From the NCBI GenBank assembly GCA_017893485.1, contig CM030360.1:151591712-151655711 (forward strand): DNA of 64,000 bases. Direction: 5' to 3'. Numbering within the stretch: the first letter of the stretch is position 1; each line of letters opens with the position of its first letter. The notes beneath the pieces were generated by a model, which was not told where the DNA came from, searched no databases, and saw only the letters and a list, made by a program, of their open reading frames with translations. A program made the position numbers and the translations under genes. Shown here piece after piece: positions 1 to 10,750 of this stretch. The stretch comes from Hemerocallis citrina. Its lineage: Eukaryota > Streptophyta > Magnoliopsida > Asparagales > Asphodelaceae.

Positions 1-1049
1 AAAAGTAATAAAACACTTATTACCACATCTTGCTTGTATTATTTTTAAATCACAAATATCACTGTGAATTAAATCAAGGGGTTCAGTGTTTCTTTCAACA
101 CTTTAAAATGATGATCTTGATAGTTTTGCCCCAACACAAGTTTCACACTTATGTTTGGAATTAATTTGAAATGTTGGTATATGATTCAAGTTAATTAATT
201 TACGCGAAGTATCATAATTATCATGTCCTAGTCTACTATGTCATAAATTGGAAGACTCAATTATATAAGTAAAAGAGCTAGCTTTATTGATATTCTTAAC
301 CATAGTTATTACATTGAGTTTGAACATTCCACCACTCATGTATCCTCTACCAACATATATTACACTCTTCGACAAAACAAAGTTATTTGACTCAAACACC
401 TAGTGAAATCCATGATTATTAAGCAAAGAACCAGATACCAAGTTCTTACGGATTTTAGGAACGTATGCAACATTATTCAGCGTCAATTTTTTCACAGAAG
501 TCTTTTTCAAGATTACCTTGCCTTGGCTCTTGATTTCTGAAGTAGCCGAGTTCCCCATAAACATCTTCTCTCCATTCTCTAATGGTTCGAAAGTGGAGAA
601 CATACTTTTGTTGGAGCACACGTGGTGGGTAGCTCCAGTGTTAATTCACCATTCATTAGGGTTTGAAAAAAAAAAACTATCAAGTTCACCTTCGAAACCA
701 CAGCTGAAAGGTTGATTTTAGAAACGTCTTTGATCAATGTCTTCAACTACATTGGCTTCTATGTTCTTGTTCCTTTTAGGTAGTCTGCAATAAGTAGACT
801 TGTGACCAAACTATCACAATTGAAGCACTTGCCTTGAAATTTTGGCTTCTTGAAGATTCCTCCCTTCAGCCTCAACTTGGACCCCAACTTGGAGATTTCT
901 CCCTTAGACCCGTTGAACTTTTCAAGTTTTTCTCCATGGGAGACTGAGACAAGTACAACAGTAAGTACTGGCACTCGCGCCACACCAACGGTCGGTAATA
1001 TTGTCGCATCAACAGTCGGCACCTTGGACCATTTCAGGTACAATAACAT
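1..1049 (-). pseudogene. Ty1/copia gag-pol remnant (truncated by window edge)
   Basis: Read on the minus strand this is a decayed copia polyprotein running off the left edge. From right to left it holds a gag start ending in HGEKLEKFNGS, a zinc-knuckle region (KFQGKCFNCDS), a protease/pre-integrase stretch (SNKSMFSTFEPLENGEK, then LTLNNVAYVPKIRKNLVS), the GAG-pre-integrase motif HSRLGHDNYDTSRKL and the start of integrase (KCETCVGAKL, then [13 protein letters not shown] near base 50). Most of gag between EKFNGS and the zinc knuckle is missing. The knuckle carries a one-base frameshift after CFNCDS. The protease reads NTGATHHVC where the family has DTGA, preceded by a TGA where Trp is usual, and another TGA replaces Trp before HSRLGH near base 243. 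Cellular gag-pol of this kind makes the particle, protease, integrase and RT of an LTR retrotransposon; this copy cannot. The family assignment is firm; the lineage is not determined. Confidence 0.85.
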
Positions 1050-1059
1050 TCTCCAATGC

Positions 1060-1690
1060 AGTTGTCATTTCGATTCTGAAAACACACAACACGAGTGTAA
1101 ATTTTCAGATTTGAAAAATGAAAATAAAAGGAGTGCCTCAAAATCAGAGAAGTAAAATGAAAAATCTGTTTTAAGTTTGTTACAAAAAATGATTGCAGTA
1201 AAGCAAGTTTTTATTGAGAGGCACAAAATAGAGAAGTAGAAGAAGGTGTCGAAAAACCGAACATAATAAAATAAAACAAAAAAAAATATAAACTCAAACT
1301 GATAAAGTCGAGGCTTTTGTATCACACAATACCCTTAAAACAGATTCGCCTCATCCAAGTACTGGATAGTGTAGAGACGTCCGTATCCCAGGGTACAATG
1401 GCTGAGGAACGTCGATCGTAGCACCACGCCACTCTCCTGAACTGAAAAAATGTATGAACTGTATCATCGAACGACCAAACTGGAACCAGGAAGAAAGAGC
1501 AGAACAGAGAGGAAGAGGAAGAGATGAGTTTAAAATGGGTTGTAATGGCAGGAAAATCCGTTTCTCGGTTTAAAATTGGGCTGTAACGGTAGACAAAACT
1601 GTTTCTGCATTTATTCCGACCATTATAGATTAGAAAAATCAAAACTGGTTCAAAAATAATCCCCGCATGAGGTGAAGTTTAGTTGGTCCA
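1060..1690 (-). repeat. Probable 5' leader/LTR remnant of the copia element
   Basis: This AT-rich block lies directly upstream (minus strand) of the copia gag start, where the leader and 5' LTR belong. It contains a pyrimidine-rich stretch and U5-like text but no clear primer-binding site and no second LTR copy in the window to prove its extent. The call rests on position only. Confidence 0.35.
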
Positions 1691-2099
1691 ATATTCGTGT
1701 GCACAGGACGTGCGGGTACACACAAGACTTATGTTACATTCATATCAAACATGATGGGTGGATGTTACTCTAAACTCCTTAAGCATGAGATCGCAATGGC
1801 CTCAGCTGTCGACTCAGTTGATGCCAATCTGCATGTCCTCTTATTTTACATTACCTTCTCAAAATTAAATGAATATATGCCCCATAGAAACAAAGAAGGC
1901 CCCTTTTCTTATTAATATATCTTTCACTATCTCTAAACCCAAAATATTTCTAACTATATTCTTTATACTCTTTTTGTTGCCGCATCATCTAAACTATTCC
2001 CGCTGTATCCTTTGTTCTATTAAATAGAATTTAGTACATTTTGAACCCAGCCGATATTAACTTCTAACCTGCAAGCCAAATTTAGAACTACTAAACAAC
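1691..2099. other. Intergenic AT-rich stretch, nothing recognised
   Basis: There is no convincing reading frame, RNA gene or repeat boundary between the copia remnant and the gypsy LTR. A 72-codon open frame at 1697 has no recognisable domain and I do not treat it as a gene. Confidence 0.5.
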
Positions 2100-2717
2100 T
2101 TAGTCTACTGATATGGCTAAAAATAGAATCAAATCGGGACCGTTCAAATCAAGCATGAATCTTAAAGCTCTCAAGGGTAAAATGGTAATTTCATCTACAA
2201 ACGGGTCTGAAATGGGGACTGGGTCTTTCTTGAAAGCCCAATAACTCATAAACGGATTTGTCTTACTGGGTCAGGGTGACAACCCGTTACGAACCAGTCC
2301 AGGTCATTTAAAGAGTAATTCAAATTCATGATTATCTCTAAGAGACGGTTTAAAGCAAATCTCTTATCATGAAACGATTTAAACTCTACATCTTATCCAA
2401 AAACACAGGGATATAGGGATAAATCATTATCTTTAAACTATCTCTAAAGACGACTATAAAAACCCCTCCCCCCCACCATAACAAGGTAATCAATCTTTTT
2501 CCACATGAAGCTCTTTCATAATCTACCTGATTACTAACAAGAGCGTCGGAGGGTTCGTCGCCGGGATCCATCCCGGTGTATTGAACTTTTTTGCAGGTCA
2601 ACGGCAGTGGTAAGAAACCAGTCGAACGCCGGTGAAAGTCAACAGGTTTGCTTATTCATTTCCTCGAAGAATCCACAAATTCATCTGTTTGCTCCCACAC
2701 CAAAATCAGCAGCAACA
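2100..2717 (+). repeat. 5' LTR (partial) of a gag-only Ty3/gypsy element
   Basis: The right end is set by LTR-terminal CA (AGCAACA, ending at 2717) followed three bases later by a gypsy primer-binding site. A TATA box (CTATAAAAAC, 2454-2463) with a C-rich stretch after it marks the U3/R boundary. The left end is approximate because no second LTR copy is visible in the window for comparison. Confidence 0.55.
2454..2463 (+). promoter_or_regulatory. TATA box of the gypsy LTR
   Basis: CTATAAAAAC is followed by CCCTCCC tracts and then about 250 bases of R/U5 before the primer-binding site. The spacing fits a retrotransposon LTR promoter. Confidence 0.5.
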
Positions 2718-2720
2718 GAT

Positions 2721-2738
2721 TGGCACCGTCCGTGGGAA
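2721..2738 (+). other. Primer-binding site of the gypsy element
   Basis: TGGCACCGTCCGTGGGAA closely resembles the TGGCGCCGT-type tRNA primer-binding sites that follow the 5' LTR in plant gypsy elements. It lies three bases after the LTR-terminal CA and just before the gag reading frame. Confidence 0.65.
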
Positions 2739-2784
2739 ACGAAAAAGCAATCCAACCTTCATCAGCGAAAGTCAGTTTCAAACT

Positions 2785-4620
2785 ATGCCTCCGAAAGAGA
2801 AGGGGAAGGCAGCAACCATGCCTCCGAAAGAGAAGGGGAAGGTAGCGGGCTCTAGCCGAAGAGCCACTCCTCTTCCATCTCCTCCTCCAGTCCAAGGTGT
2901 CCTTCCTCAACTCAATCAGCAAGTTCAGCAACCGCAGCTTGAACAGCCTCTTCCTCAACAGCCTCCTCCTCAACAGGCCCCTCCAGGGTCTCGGGGGGCT
3001 GCCCCGGGGGCACTCGTCGAAGACGTCTAAAGCAACACCCTCATCATGACCATGTTTCGGTCCACAATCCCTCAACTGACTCTATGACTTCGCAAAGTCC
3101 TCCAGGGCCGGATCTCCGTCAGATAATTCTTAACCATCAGCAGGGGTCGACCTCCGAACTCGCTTGAATAAATAGCGAGCCCCTGAGGAAGTCTTTCAAC
3201 CAGAGCACCCAAGGACCTTGAGAGTCCGGACCCCCCATAGACCGAGGACCAGAAGATCCCCTCTCGTGAGGAGGCGAAGAGAGTCCCCTCCACGTCATTG
3301 GCAGAGAAGTCATACTCCAGTAAGCCGAGCCACACCTAGGGATCGCCGAGTAGGAGGGGCACCAGTCACTCGGGCCGAGCTCCAGAACTTCAAACAAGAT
3401 ATCATGTGAGCTCTTAATATTGTCACGAGTCAGGATCAGCGTGCCCCTAACCCTCACCATACCACCACTTATGAAGGAGAGTCCCAAGGGTCGACTAGAT
3501 TCGACCGAAAGGATGATTCGGTATGCCGCCGTCTCCACGAGATGGAGAGGCGCCTCAACAAGATAAATTCCGAAGAAGAACAACGGGCCAATAAGATCCG
3601 GACAAGCAGACCCCCCTTCTCTAGGGCCATCATGGAAGCTCCGGTCCCTGAAGCCTTTAGGCTGTCCCGCTTTGAATCCTACAATGGGGAGTCAGACACC
3701 ACCAATCATATCGAGAGTTCTAAAACTCTCATGATGATTCATCAAGCCTCGGATGTGGTTCTCTGCAAGGCCTTCCAAGCAACATTGAGGGGACCAGCGC
3801 GATAGTGGTACTCCCATCTAAACCCCGCCTCCATCTACTCATTCGAACGATTTGAGGAGCTCTTCCTCACCCACTTCATGGAAAGTCGCACAGCCAAGAA
3901 AACAAGTGCATCTTTGCTAGCACTTAGCCAGAGAAAGGGTGAGCGCCTAAGAGATTACGTCCGGCACTTCACCGCCGAAGCCTGGTATTTTGTCTCCCTC
4001 AACCAAGCAGTAGCCTCTGTGGTATTCGGGCACAACGTTACTAACGCCGACCTCAAGGCGTCCCTTTCCAAGAAGCCTCATCAGGACTTCTTGGAACTCT
4101 TGCTTAGGAGCGAGAAGTACATCCGAGCCGAAGAAGCTCTCAACCCCCCCCCCCCCAGTCTTGAGGAACCGTCTTCCGGGAACATACGGAAGGGTACAAG
4201 CGAAGAAGGGTCCCAGAAATTCCAGAGGGACGATAATGGCCAGTGATGCCCAGCTCATCGTTTTGAGAAGTTCACCCCCCTCAATGCAAGTATATCAACA
4301 GTTCTTATGGAGGTGGACAAGGAAGGACTACTCCATGGTCCCCCTAGAATGAATACCCCTGGCAAGAAAAGAAACAGGGATAAGTGGTGCCGCTTTCATA
4401 GGGACCATGGCCACGACACAGATGATTGTCGGGCTTTCAAAGAGGAGATCAAAGAACTCATATAGCGGGGACACTTGGCCAAGTTCGTCTGAAAAGACAG
4501 GGCCGATCTTCCACTCCGAGGAGCCTACAAGCAAACAGAGAGGCCCGCTGAGTTCCAAGATTCCGAATCGGGAGCCGTCCTCCACCTTATCCATGGAGGT
4601 CCAATGGGGGGAGAACCAAA
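2785..4620 (+). pseudogene. Ty3/gypsy gag pseudogene
   Basis: The frame opens with MPPKEKGKAAT, immediately followed by a tandem 33-bp duplication that repeats MPPKEKGK, then a Pro/Gln-rich N-terminus. The retrotransposon gag domain follows at 3600-4130 (FRLSRFESYNGESD, then FQATLRGPAR, then FEELFLTHF, then QRKGERLRDYVRHF). A zinc-knuckle-like segment, WCRFHRDHGHDTDDCRAF, lies at about 4390-4440. Gag forms the particle of an LTR retrotransposon. Frameshifts lie near 3030-3150, in-frame stops at 3803 (after GPAR), 4244, 4462 and 4489. No protease, RT or integrase follows, so the element is gag-only, resembling the described TR-GAG non-autonomous class. Domain order and family are clear; the clade is not. 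Confidence 0.8.
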
Positions 4621-4819
4621 CTCCTCCCAAGTGGCCTTCACCCTATCGTAGAAGTAGGATTTTAGTTTTCAATAAGGCCGATGCTTGTAACACGGCCAAA
4701 AAGCATGTAATAATGGCTCGCCCATTGAAGCGGCGACTTAGTTTGTTTCAATAAAATTTAGCTTTTTTCTATTGAAAGTTATTGTATTTGCCTCAATTCT
4801 ATCTCTCTGAGTCACATCT

Positions 4820-5183
4820 ATGACTCATTAAATGGTGAGTTCGGAGTCTAGCTTGTCCTACGGAGCTGCTCCCACAACTTACTAAGCTCAAAAAACGAGT
4901 TCGAAGTCCAATACTTGGTTCGACACCGCTTTCGCCGCTTGCAAACAAGCATGTGCGAAGCAGCTCACCATTCGGAATTGCTCTTACAACTCGTTAACCC
5001 CCTCAAACAACAAGTTTGGAGTCCAACACTTGGTTCGATGCCGCATTAGCCACTTGCGAGCGAGCAAGTGCGAAGTACGGGCGAGCAAGTGCGAAGTAGC
5101 TCACCATTCGAAATTGCTTCTACAACTGTTGAAACTCTATTAACAACAAGTTCGGAGTCCCACACTTGGTTCGACGCTGCTTT
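4820..5183 (+). repeat. Degenerate tandem repeats, 3' part of the gypsy element
   Basis: Units of roughly 110-130 bp share the core GAGTTCGGAGTC, then CTTGGTTCGAC, then GCAAGTGCGAAG and AGCTCACCATTCG. About three and a half units are visible, and a 20-bp sub-duplication lies near 5060-5090. The array is cut at 5183, where the long LTR begins, so the rest of this element and its 3' LTR are displaced or lost. Confidence 0.6.
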
Positions 5184-5879
5184 TGTAGCGCCCCGAATTT
5201 TCAATATGATATCTCATAAATACGTGGCACAATTCCCAACATCAACTTCAATTGCAATAGTAAACATAGCCAAAAACACAAATAATTTTTATTTCAACTT
5301 TGATTACAATAATCGTTTACAAAATACAGCAGAATACAAAATACCTTGATTTAAAAAACTTTTCTTTTTACAACACTTTCTTTACAATTTTACATAAGCT
5401 ATAACATCAGTTTAGCACAAGCATCCGAATCCCAAGCTACACGCACCTACAAAAACATGAGGCTAGAGATAATCCTAACCCCCAAAACTACAGGAGTCAG
5501 CCATAACGGTGTGAGTGACAAAAAAACAAAAGCAACATGAATAAACATAAACATGGATTCATAACAACAAGTATCAACAGCAAGAACAATTGAAATAAGA
5601 AATATCAATAAATAAAACATGAAACCATCAGGAAATATAAGATAGCAATAAATAACACATGAAAACATCAAGTGAATCTAGACTAAGTGTCAAGTGTAGG
5701 AAAACAGAAATCTTTATGCATATAAACCAAGTCAAGACAACACAATTGCTATATGCTGACTCTCTAATGTATACTTGTCGGATTCTATGCATTCCATATT
5801 ACATAGATCCGGTGCAAGCCCTTAACGTTCTCCACTTTATAAGGTTAGATCCCTCGTTATGCAACTAATCCTACTACGC

Positions 5880-6180
5880 TGATAGAAACAAGATCCAGAA
5901 TACTCCGCGAATAGGCACCACAGCCCTCGAAGCGCAAGAATCAGGTAAGAATAGTACAACAACCGGAGAATCACCTCTCTACCGTGTACCCCACGAATAG
6001 TCTTGCGAGGCTCTCGACGTGCAGATACAACAGGTACATTCCGTGAATAGGCATGCTAACCCTCGACACGCAAATGCACCTTGCATGCTCCGGAAATAGG
6101 CCTGCAGACCCTCGACACGCGAACATACAGTTGTCCTCTCGAGATAGAACAACAAACAGTCCTGGAACGCATCCGTTGGA
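5880..6180 (-). repeat. Tandem U5 repeats of the giant LTR
   Basis: About four degenerate units of roughly 55-75 bp share the core GAATAGGC, then CCTCGACACGC, then GCATGCTCCG. The same array occurs in the partner LTR at 30935-31170, and a diverged inverse copy lies at 40890-41180. Confidence 0.6.
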
Positions 6181-6507
6181 CTAACAAAACCAAGAGCATA
6201 TACTTACGTTTCCCAAGCTCCATCACATATCCACTAGTGCTTGTCCTTAAGTTGGTTATTATTAAAAGAACACAAAATTTTCCCCTCTCTAGAGTTAGTG
6301 TATCCTGCCGGACTTAATTCCACAATAACAAACCCAAGACCCCGCAGGTCTAAATCCAAAAATCTCATCTGCTGGTTCACAGGACTCCCCCTCAACTCCT
6401 AGAGATTCACAACTCAACCATCAATAGAAAATAAATCTGTCATTTTAATCTCTTCATTTCTTTGTCAATTTACTCACAGAAAATTCATACATCTTGTTTG
6501 TATATTG

Positions 6508-6512
<5 letters not shown>

Positions 6513-6574
<62 letters not shown>

Positions 6575-6626
6575 TGTATGTATGTATGTATGTATGTATG
6601 TATGTATGTATGTATGTATGTATGTA
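6513..6626. repeat. (TA)n(TATG)n compound microsatellite
   Basis: About 17 TA units run directly into about 20 units of the tetranucleotide TATG. The partner LTR has only a short TA run at the same place (31543-31571), so the tetranucleotide array expanded after the LTRs diverged. Open frames through it are low-complexity artefacts. Confidence 0.9.
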
Positions 6627-7164
6627 TAAGAGGTCTTATTACTGAAAGAAAGGTGCACAAAGTGTATATAATTCCCTTTTACTAAAAGCATTTCTTGGTT
6701 ATATGCATATATAAAAATATTCCCTTTCAATGAGAACATAGGTGTATACATAGAGAAAACCCCTCTTTACCAATATAGAGTATAGATAAATGAAGATGAA
6801 CTCTATTGAATTGAAACATATGTATGTATATATAGATAACTGATATATAAAAAGACCCCTTTAACTGATTAGTGTATATATGCAGAAAGTGTAGAAGATG
6901 AAGATAAAAAGAAGAAACCCTTTAGAAATTGAAACATAAGCATAAGTATGTCGCTGATATATAGGAAAGATGGATCATAAGTAGGTTGTACATAAAAATG
7001 CCCTCTAAGCAATGCAGAGTATATGGAGGATACACCAAATGCAGGTCATAGAGGAAGTGAACAAATGCAGCTTTAGAAATAGTCTGTTATTGGTTTTAAG
7101 TATGTATATAAATGTATCTGATATAAAATTCCTTTACACCACTACAACAAATATGATATTTGAT

Positions 7165-7560
7165 AGCATTCATAAAATGCTATAGTAGACCTACGATAGC
7201 ATTTTACAAACGCTATCAAAAGCCCCGCTATAATAAGTCTATAGCGTTTTGACCAAATGCTATAGAATCTATAGCGTTTCCGGAACGCTATAGATTCTAT
7301 AGCGTTTTACAATAGCGTTTGGTCAAAACACTATAGTTTCTATAGCGTTTCCGAAATGCTATAGTTTCTATAGCGTTTTGTAAAATGCTATAGAATCTAT
7401 TGCGTTCGGCAAACGCTATAGTTTCTATAGCGTTTTGTTAAAACGCTATAAAATTTATAGCGTTTTGGCAACGCTAGCGTTAAACAATCCAGTAATAGAA
7501 TCAAACATACAACATTTTAAAAACGCTATCGTTTTGATATTTGTGGTTTTTACAGAATTT
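7165..7560. repeat. CACTA subterminal repeats
   Basis: Roughly twenty copies in both orientations of TATAGCGTTT / AAACGCTATA occur in under 400 bp. Such clusters are the transposase-binding region of CACTA elements. The right end (11960-12120) has only weak relatives such as AGCATTTTCAAAATGCT. Confidence 0.8.
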
Positions 7561-8028
7561 TAGGAACGCTATTTCGTTTTAACTGTATACAAAAAAAATC
7601 TACGGATACAAATAAAAATCGATTTATCGAAAATGTCAACACACCATTATAATTATAAAAGTATCGCAAATTTGTGTACAAATATATAAAAACATACCAA
7701 CATAGAAATATCTACACAATAAACTGACACAAAAGTTCATCCAATAAACTTAAAACTGACGACAAAAAATTCTTGAGTGCCTAACATCAACACAACTCGC
7801 AAACTTAAAACTGACGACAAAAAATTCTTGAGTGCCTAACATCTTCACAACTCGCACTCTTCGTTTCATCCACGACGTCTCAAATCTGCAAATGTAGAAG
7901 AAAAAATGTCAAACATAAGATTCATGTAGTCATAACTCCTAACTCAAGGAGGTTGATCTAATAGTTACTGAGTACAATCTGAGAAGCTTTAAAGTTGTAT
8001 ACTCACTTGAAATAAGCTTGTGTAAAGG

Positions 8029-8316
8029 TGTAACGCCCCGCCCCAATACTCAGACAATTTTAATATTTTTAGAATACAAATTAGATACTATGTAGTACAA
8101 CTGCCCACCACAGGCTGCCTCTCAAAAGGTGGTTAACCAATTAGGTGACTCTTGATCATTGGCTAATTATATTTATACTCAAATTAGTTTTTGTGCACCT
8201 CCCATGTAGGACTAAATTTCTCAAATCCTTCTCAAATTCCTCAAATCCCGTGTACGCAAACCAGTCGACTGAACAATCGACCAGTCGACTGTTTGCTCCA
8301 AATCTGGGGTATTACA
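8029..8316 (-). repeat. TRIM 3' LTR
   Basis: 288 bp, TGTA to TACA ends. It contains a tandem CAGTCGACTG / CAATCGACCAGTCGACTG motif near 8265-8292. Confidence 0.9.
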
Positions 8317-8569
8317 TACACCCCACCTTAGAAATTAGCGTCCTCGCTGAGTACAGGGCACACATCTAGTGTAGGATCCGCCCTTTCTAGCTGATGTAGT
8401 ATAGTCCTAGATCCCGGAGATCAATCACTCTCAACACCGCAGATCGGATACCCGGCTATCAATCACTACCTGTGACTCTCAACACCGCAGAGTATACCCG
8501 ACCCGGAGATCAATGACTCTCAGTACCGCAGATCATACTGACCTCTACTACACCCGGTGTCGAAAGTCG

Positions 8570-8581
8570 GCTCTGATACCA
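8570..8581 (-). other. TRIM primer-binding site
   Basis: GCTCTGATACCA is the inverse of TGGTATCAGAGC, the initiator tRNA-Met primer site common in plant retroelements. It lies three bases from the right LTR, so the TRIM is on the minus strand. Confidence 0.88.
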
Positions 8582-8584
8582 TTT

Positions 8585-8872
8585 TGTAACGCCCCGCCCC
8601 AATACTCAGACAATTTTAATATTTTTAGAATACAAATTAGATACTATGTAGTAAAACTGCCCACCACAGGCTGCCTCTCAAAAGGTGGTTAACCAATTAG
8701 GTGACTCTTGATCATTGGCTAATTATATTTATACTCAAATTAGTTTTTGTGCACCTCCCATGTGGGACTAAATTTCTCAAATCCTTCTCAAATTCCTCAA
8801 ATACCGTGTACGCAAACCAGTCGACTGAACAATCGACCAGTCAACTGTTCGCTCCAAATCCGGGGTATTACA
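8585..8872 (-). repeat. TRIM 5' LTR
   Basis: 288 bp, same length as the left LTR with about six substitutions, followed by the AAAGG target duplication. Confidence 0.9.
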
Positions 8873-9256
8873 AAAGGTATCTATTTAAGTGAGATCAGCA
8901 TGTTTGGTCTCCAAAATTCTAATCAACCAAGAAACTCCTTACTCCTAATAAGAAGATCAGCTGAGATTTTTAACTCCAAGTACAACTAAAACTAGTCCTA
9001 GAGTCATCGAACTTAAACTAACTAAAATTAAACCCACTTCAGCATTGGTTGCAAATTTTCTGTCAGTTGTGCCTTCTCAGCTGGATCAGTTGAAACTGCC
9101 GTCAATGCCAAACAAATCTCTGATATCCGTGCAATCTCCAGCTACCAATAGCACTGCCAATTCCAATTCGGGAGATGGAAAGAGTAATAGAAGATTAAAG
9201 AGCTTGATGACAATCCACCCTCGCAAGATCTTTCTACTGTTTGCCACAGTGTAAGT

Positions 9257-9389
9257 GAAGAACTTTCAGCTATTTGAAATCTTTTAAAGACTCAAAATTT
9301 TCCAATGATATAGAGCTTACAAAGTTTAACTGGTTCTTACTCGGAAAATTTTGAGTCTTTAAAAGATTTCAAACAGCTGAAAGTTCTTC
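9257..9389. repeat. Near-perfect 47-bp inverted repeat (hairpin)
   Basis: Left arm 9257-9303 and right arm 9343-9389 are complementary over 47 bp with one mismatch and a 39-base loop. Arms start GAAGAACTTTCAGC and end ATTTTCC. No transposon termini are evident. If transcribed it would fold into a hairpin in the size range of small-RNA precursors. Confidence 0.8.
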
Positions 9390-9595
9390 ATTATACAGGT
9401 CACAGTGATTAAAGTAGTTTGTAACCTCTAAAGTAGAACAAACATATACCAACACCATACAAAATATATCATTATATAGGTCACAGTGATTAACAAACTA
9501 CTGAAGTAGTTCAATACTACATAATTAACAAGAGGAACTCTTACAAGAGGAACTTACTAGTCAAGTGATCAAGTCATCTGTTAGGAAAAGTTACA

Positions 9596-9756
9596 TCATT
9601 GATCATGCAATTTAAGCTTAGGAAACCAAGAGGTAGCTTCATAATGTCGGGGTTTTCCCAACTTCAATAGGGTCAATTTCATAGCACAAGGCTCATACAA
9701 CCTAGAAGCAACCTTATATTTCACCAAGACAAAGAAAAAGTCTACATGGGGACAAG
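9596..9756 (-). pseudogene. Exon-like open segment, unrecognised (captured?)
   Basis: The minus strand reads smoothly through KVASRLYEPCAMKLTLLKLG and KPRHYEATSWFPKLKLHDQ to a stop at 9596. The composition is that of a real protein, unlike its surroundings, and it lies inside the CACTA in the same orientation as the KH exons. I do not recognise the family, and its 5' limit is uncertain. It may be the last exon of a captured gene or a remnant of a CACTA gene. Confidence 0.35.
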
Positions 9757-10061
9757 ATGATAAATTTGCTCTAAGAAAAGGCTTTCATCTTCGAAGCATG
9801 ATAAAAGAGAGCAAATAAAATGATTACCATATATAGGAGTTAAGTAAACATGTAAGAATATAAACAACTTCCTTTACTGTATAAGAATTTTTTTGCTTAC
9901 ACATCACTCAAACAAGCATTGGTAGAACCCTAGAATGGAAACTTTGCAATAGTGAGAGCATGAGGTAATAAGAGAAAAATTAACTAGTTCCACTTCATCT
10001 ACTATAGATGTATATGCATTTCCAGAATATTGTTTTACTCTAATATCATCTTATCAAAGAG

Positions 10062-10199
10062 TTATTCCTTCCAGTGTTTTGCAGATATTCTAGTTTTAGC
10101 AGCGAATGATTCTGCAATTGTTCTCATATCTTCGCCCTCTATTGGAATGTCTCTTGGTAAGTAAGACCATATTGGCTTGAGGGTTTCACCTACCGTCAT
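10062..10199 (-). pseudogene. 46-codon exon-like open frame, unrecognised
   Basis: The minus strand gives an open frame from ATG at 10199 containing MTVGETLKPIWSYLPRDIP and then SFAAKTRISAKHWKE before TAA. It has protein-like composition and stays open 5' of the ATG back to a TAG in the same frame. It lies between other exon-like minus-strand segments in the CACTA. I recognise no family. Captured exon or transposon gene remnant are both possible. Confidence 0.35.
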
Positions 10200-10750
10200 A
10201 TTGGGAGACTCAACAATCTATTCGTAGTTGAAAGTGGGTTTCACAATTGCAGTTAACATTGTACTCAATTACTAGTGTTCACAACTCAACAGTCCGTGTG
10301 TTTAATAGTTTTTAAATTTTAATTGCATAGAAGATATGACTTGTGAGAAATGTTTCTTGCAGATTTCTTTTTTAATATAGCTTTAGTGCAGGATAATTAC
10401 ACCAAGAAATATCTCCATATTGATATGTACCATAAACACTCCAAAATCAAATTGACACTTATAAAACATTCCTAGTTAATGAATCGGAAAATATATCTGA
10501 GCTATCAGTCCTAAAAAGTTGATTGACATTTAAAAATCTTTGTCAAAACCATAATGACAGAATTACCACAGGTTGTGACTTATCGAAAACTATCTTTAGT
10601 ACAGGAAATAATTCAATAGAAAAATACTGGGACATAGATTTGCAGTGTACGGAAACATCTCATTTCATTGTAAGCGTCATTAATCTACATATCGATATAA
10701 AAATTAAAACAATGATAAAAGCAGAGTGTGCTAAGAGACAATTATGCTAC

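Larger units (their letters stand above)
8029..8872 (-). mobile_element. Complete TRIM retrotransposon with 5-bp TSD
   Basis: Two direct 288-bp LTRs (8029-8316 and 8585-8872) begin TGTAACGCCCC and end GGGGTATTACA. They bound a 268-bp interior with no coding capacity. The interior has a tRNA-iMet-type primer-binding site on the minus strand (inverse at 8570-8581) and a purine tract next to the left LTR (inverse at 8317-8331). AAAGG duplicates the target on both sides (8024-8028 and 8873-8877). The LTRs differ at only about six sites that I can count. It lies inside the CACTA and so inserted after that element formed. Confidence 0.92.

Noticed and set aside
1322..1642. A 106-codon minus-strand frame upstream of the copia gag
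   Set aside because: It lies where the LTR/leader belongs, has no domain, and its composition is not protein-like.
2632..3075. A 139-codon minus-strand frame opposite gag
   Set aside because: It is a shadow of the Pro/Gln-rich gag N-terminus, with no features of its own.
6454..6751. Overlapping open frames on both strands
   Set aside because: They read through (TA)n(TATG)n and exist only because the unit avoids stops.
9045..9254. A 69-codon plus-strand frame with Ser/Asn-rich text inside the CACTA
   Set aside because: It has no domain and no splice or promoter context. It is opposite in strand to the captured exons, and the evidence is too weak to call.
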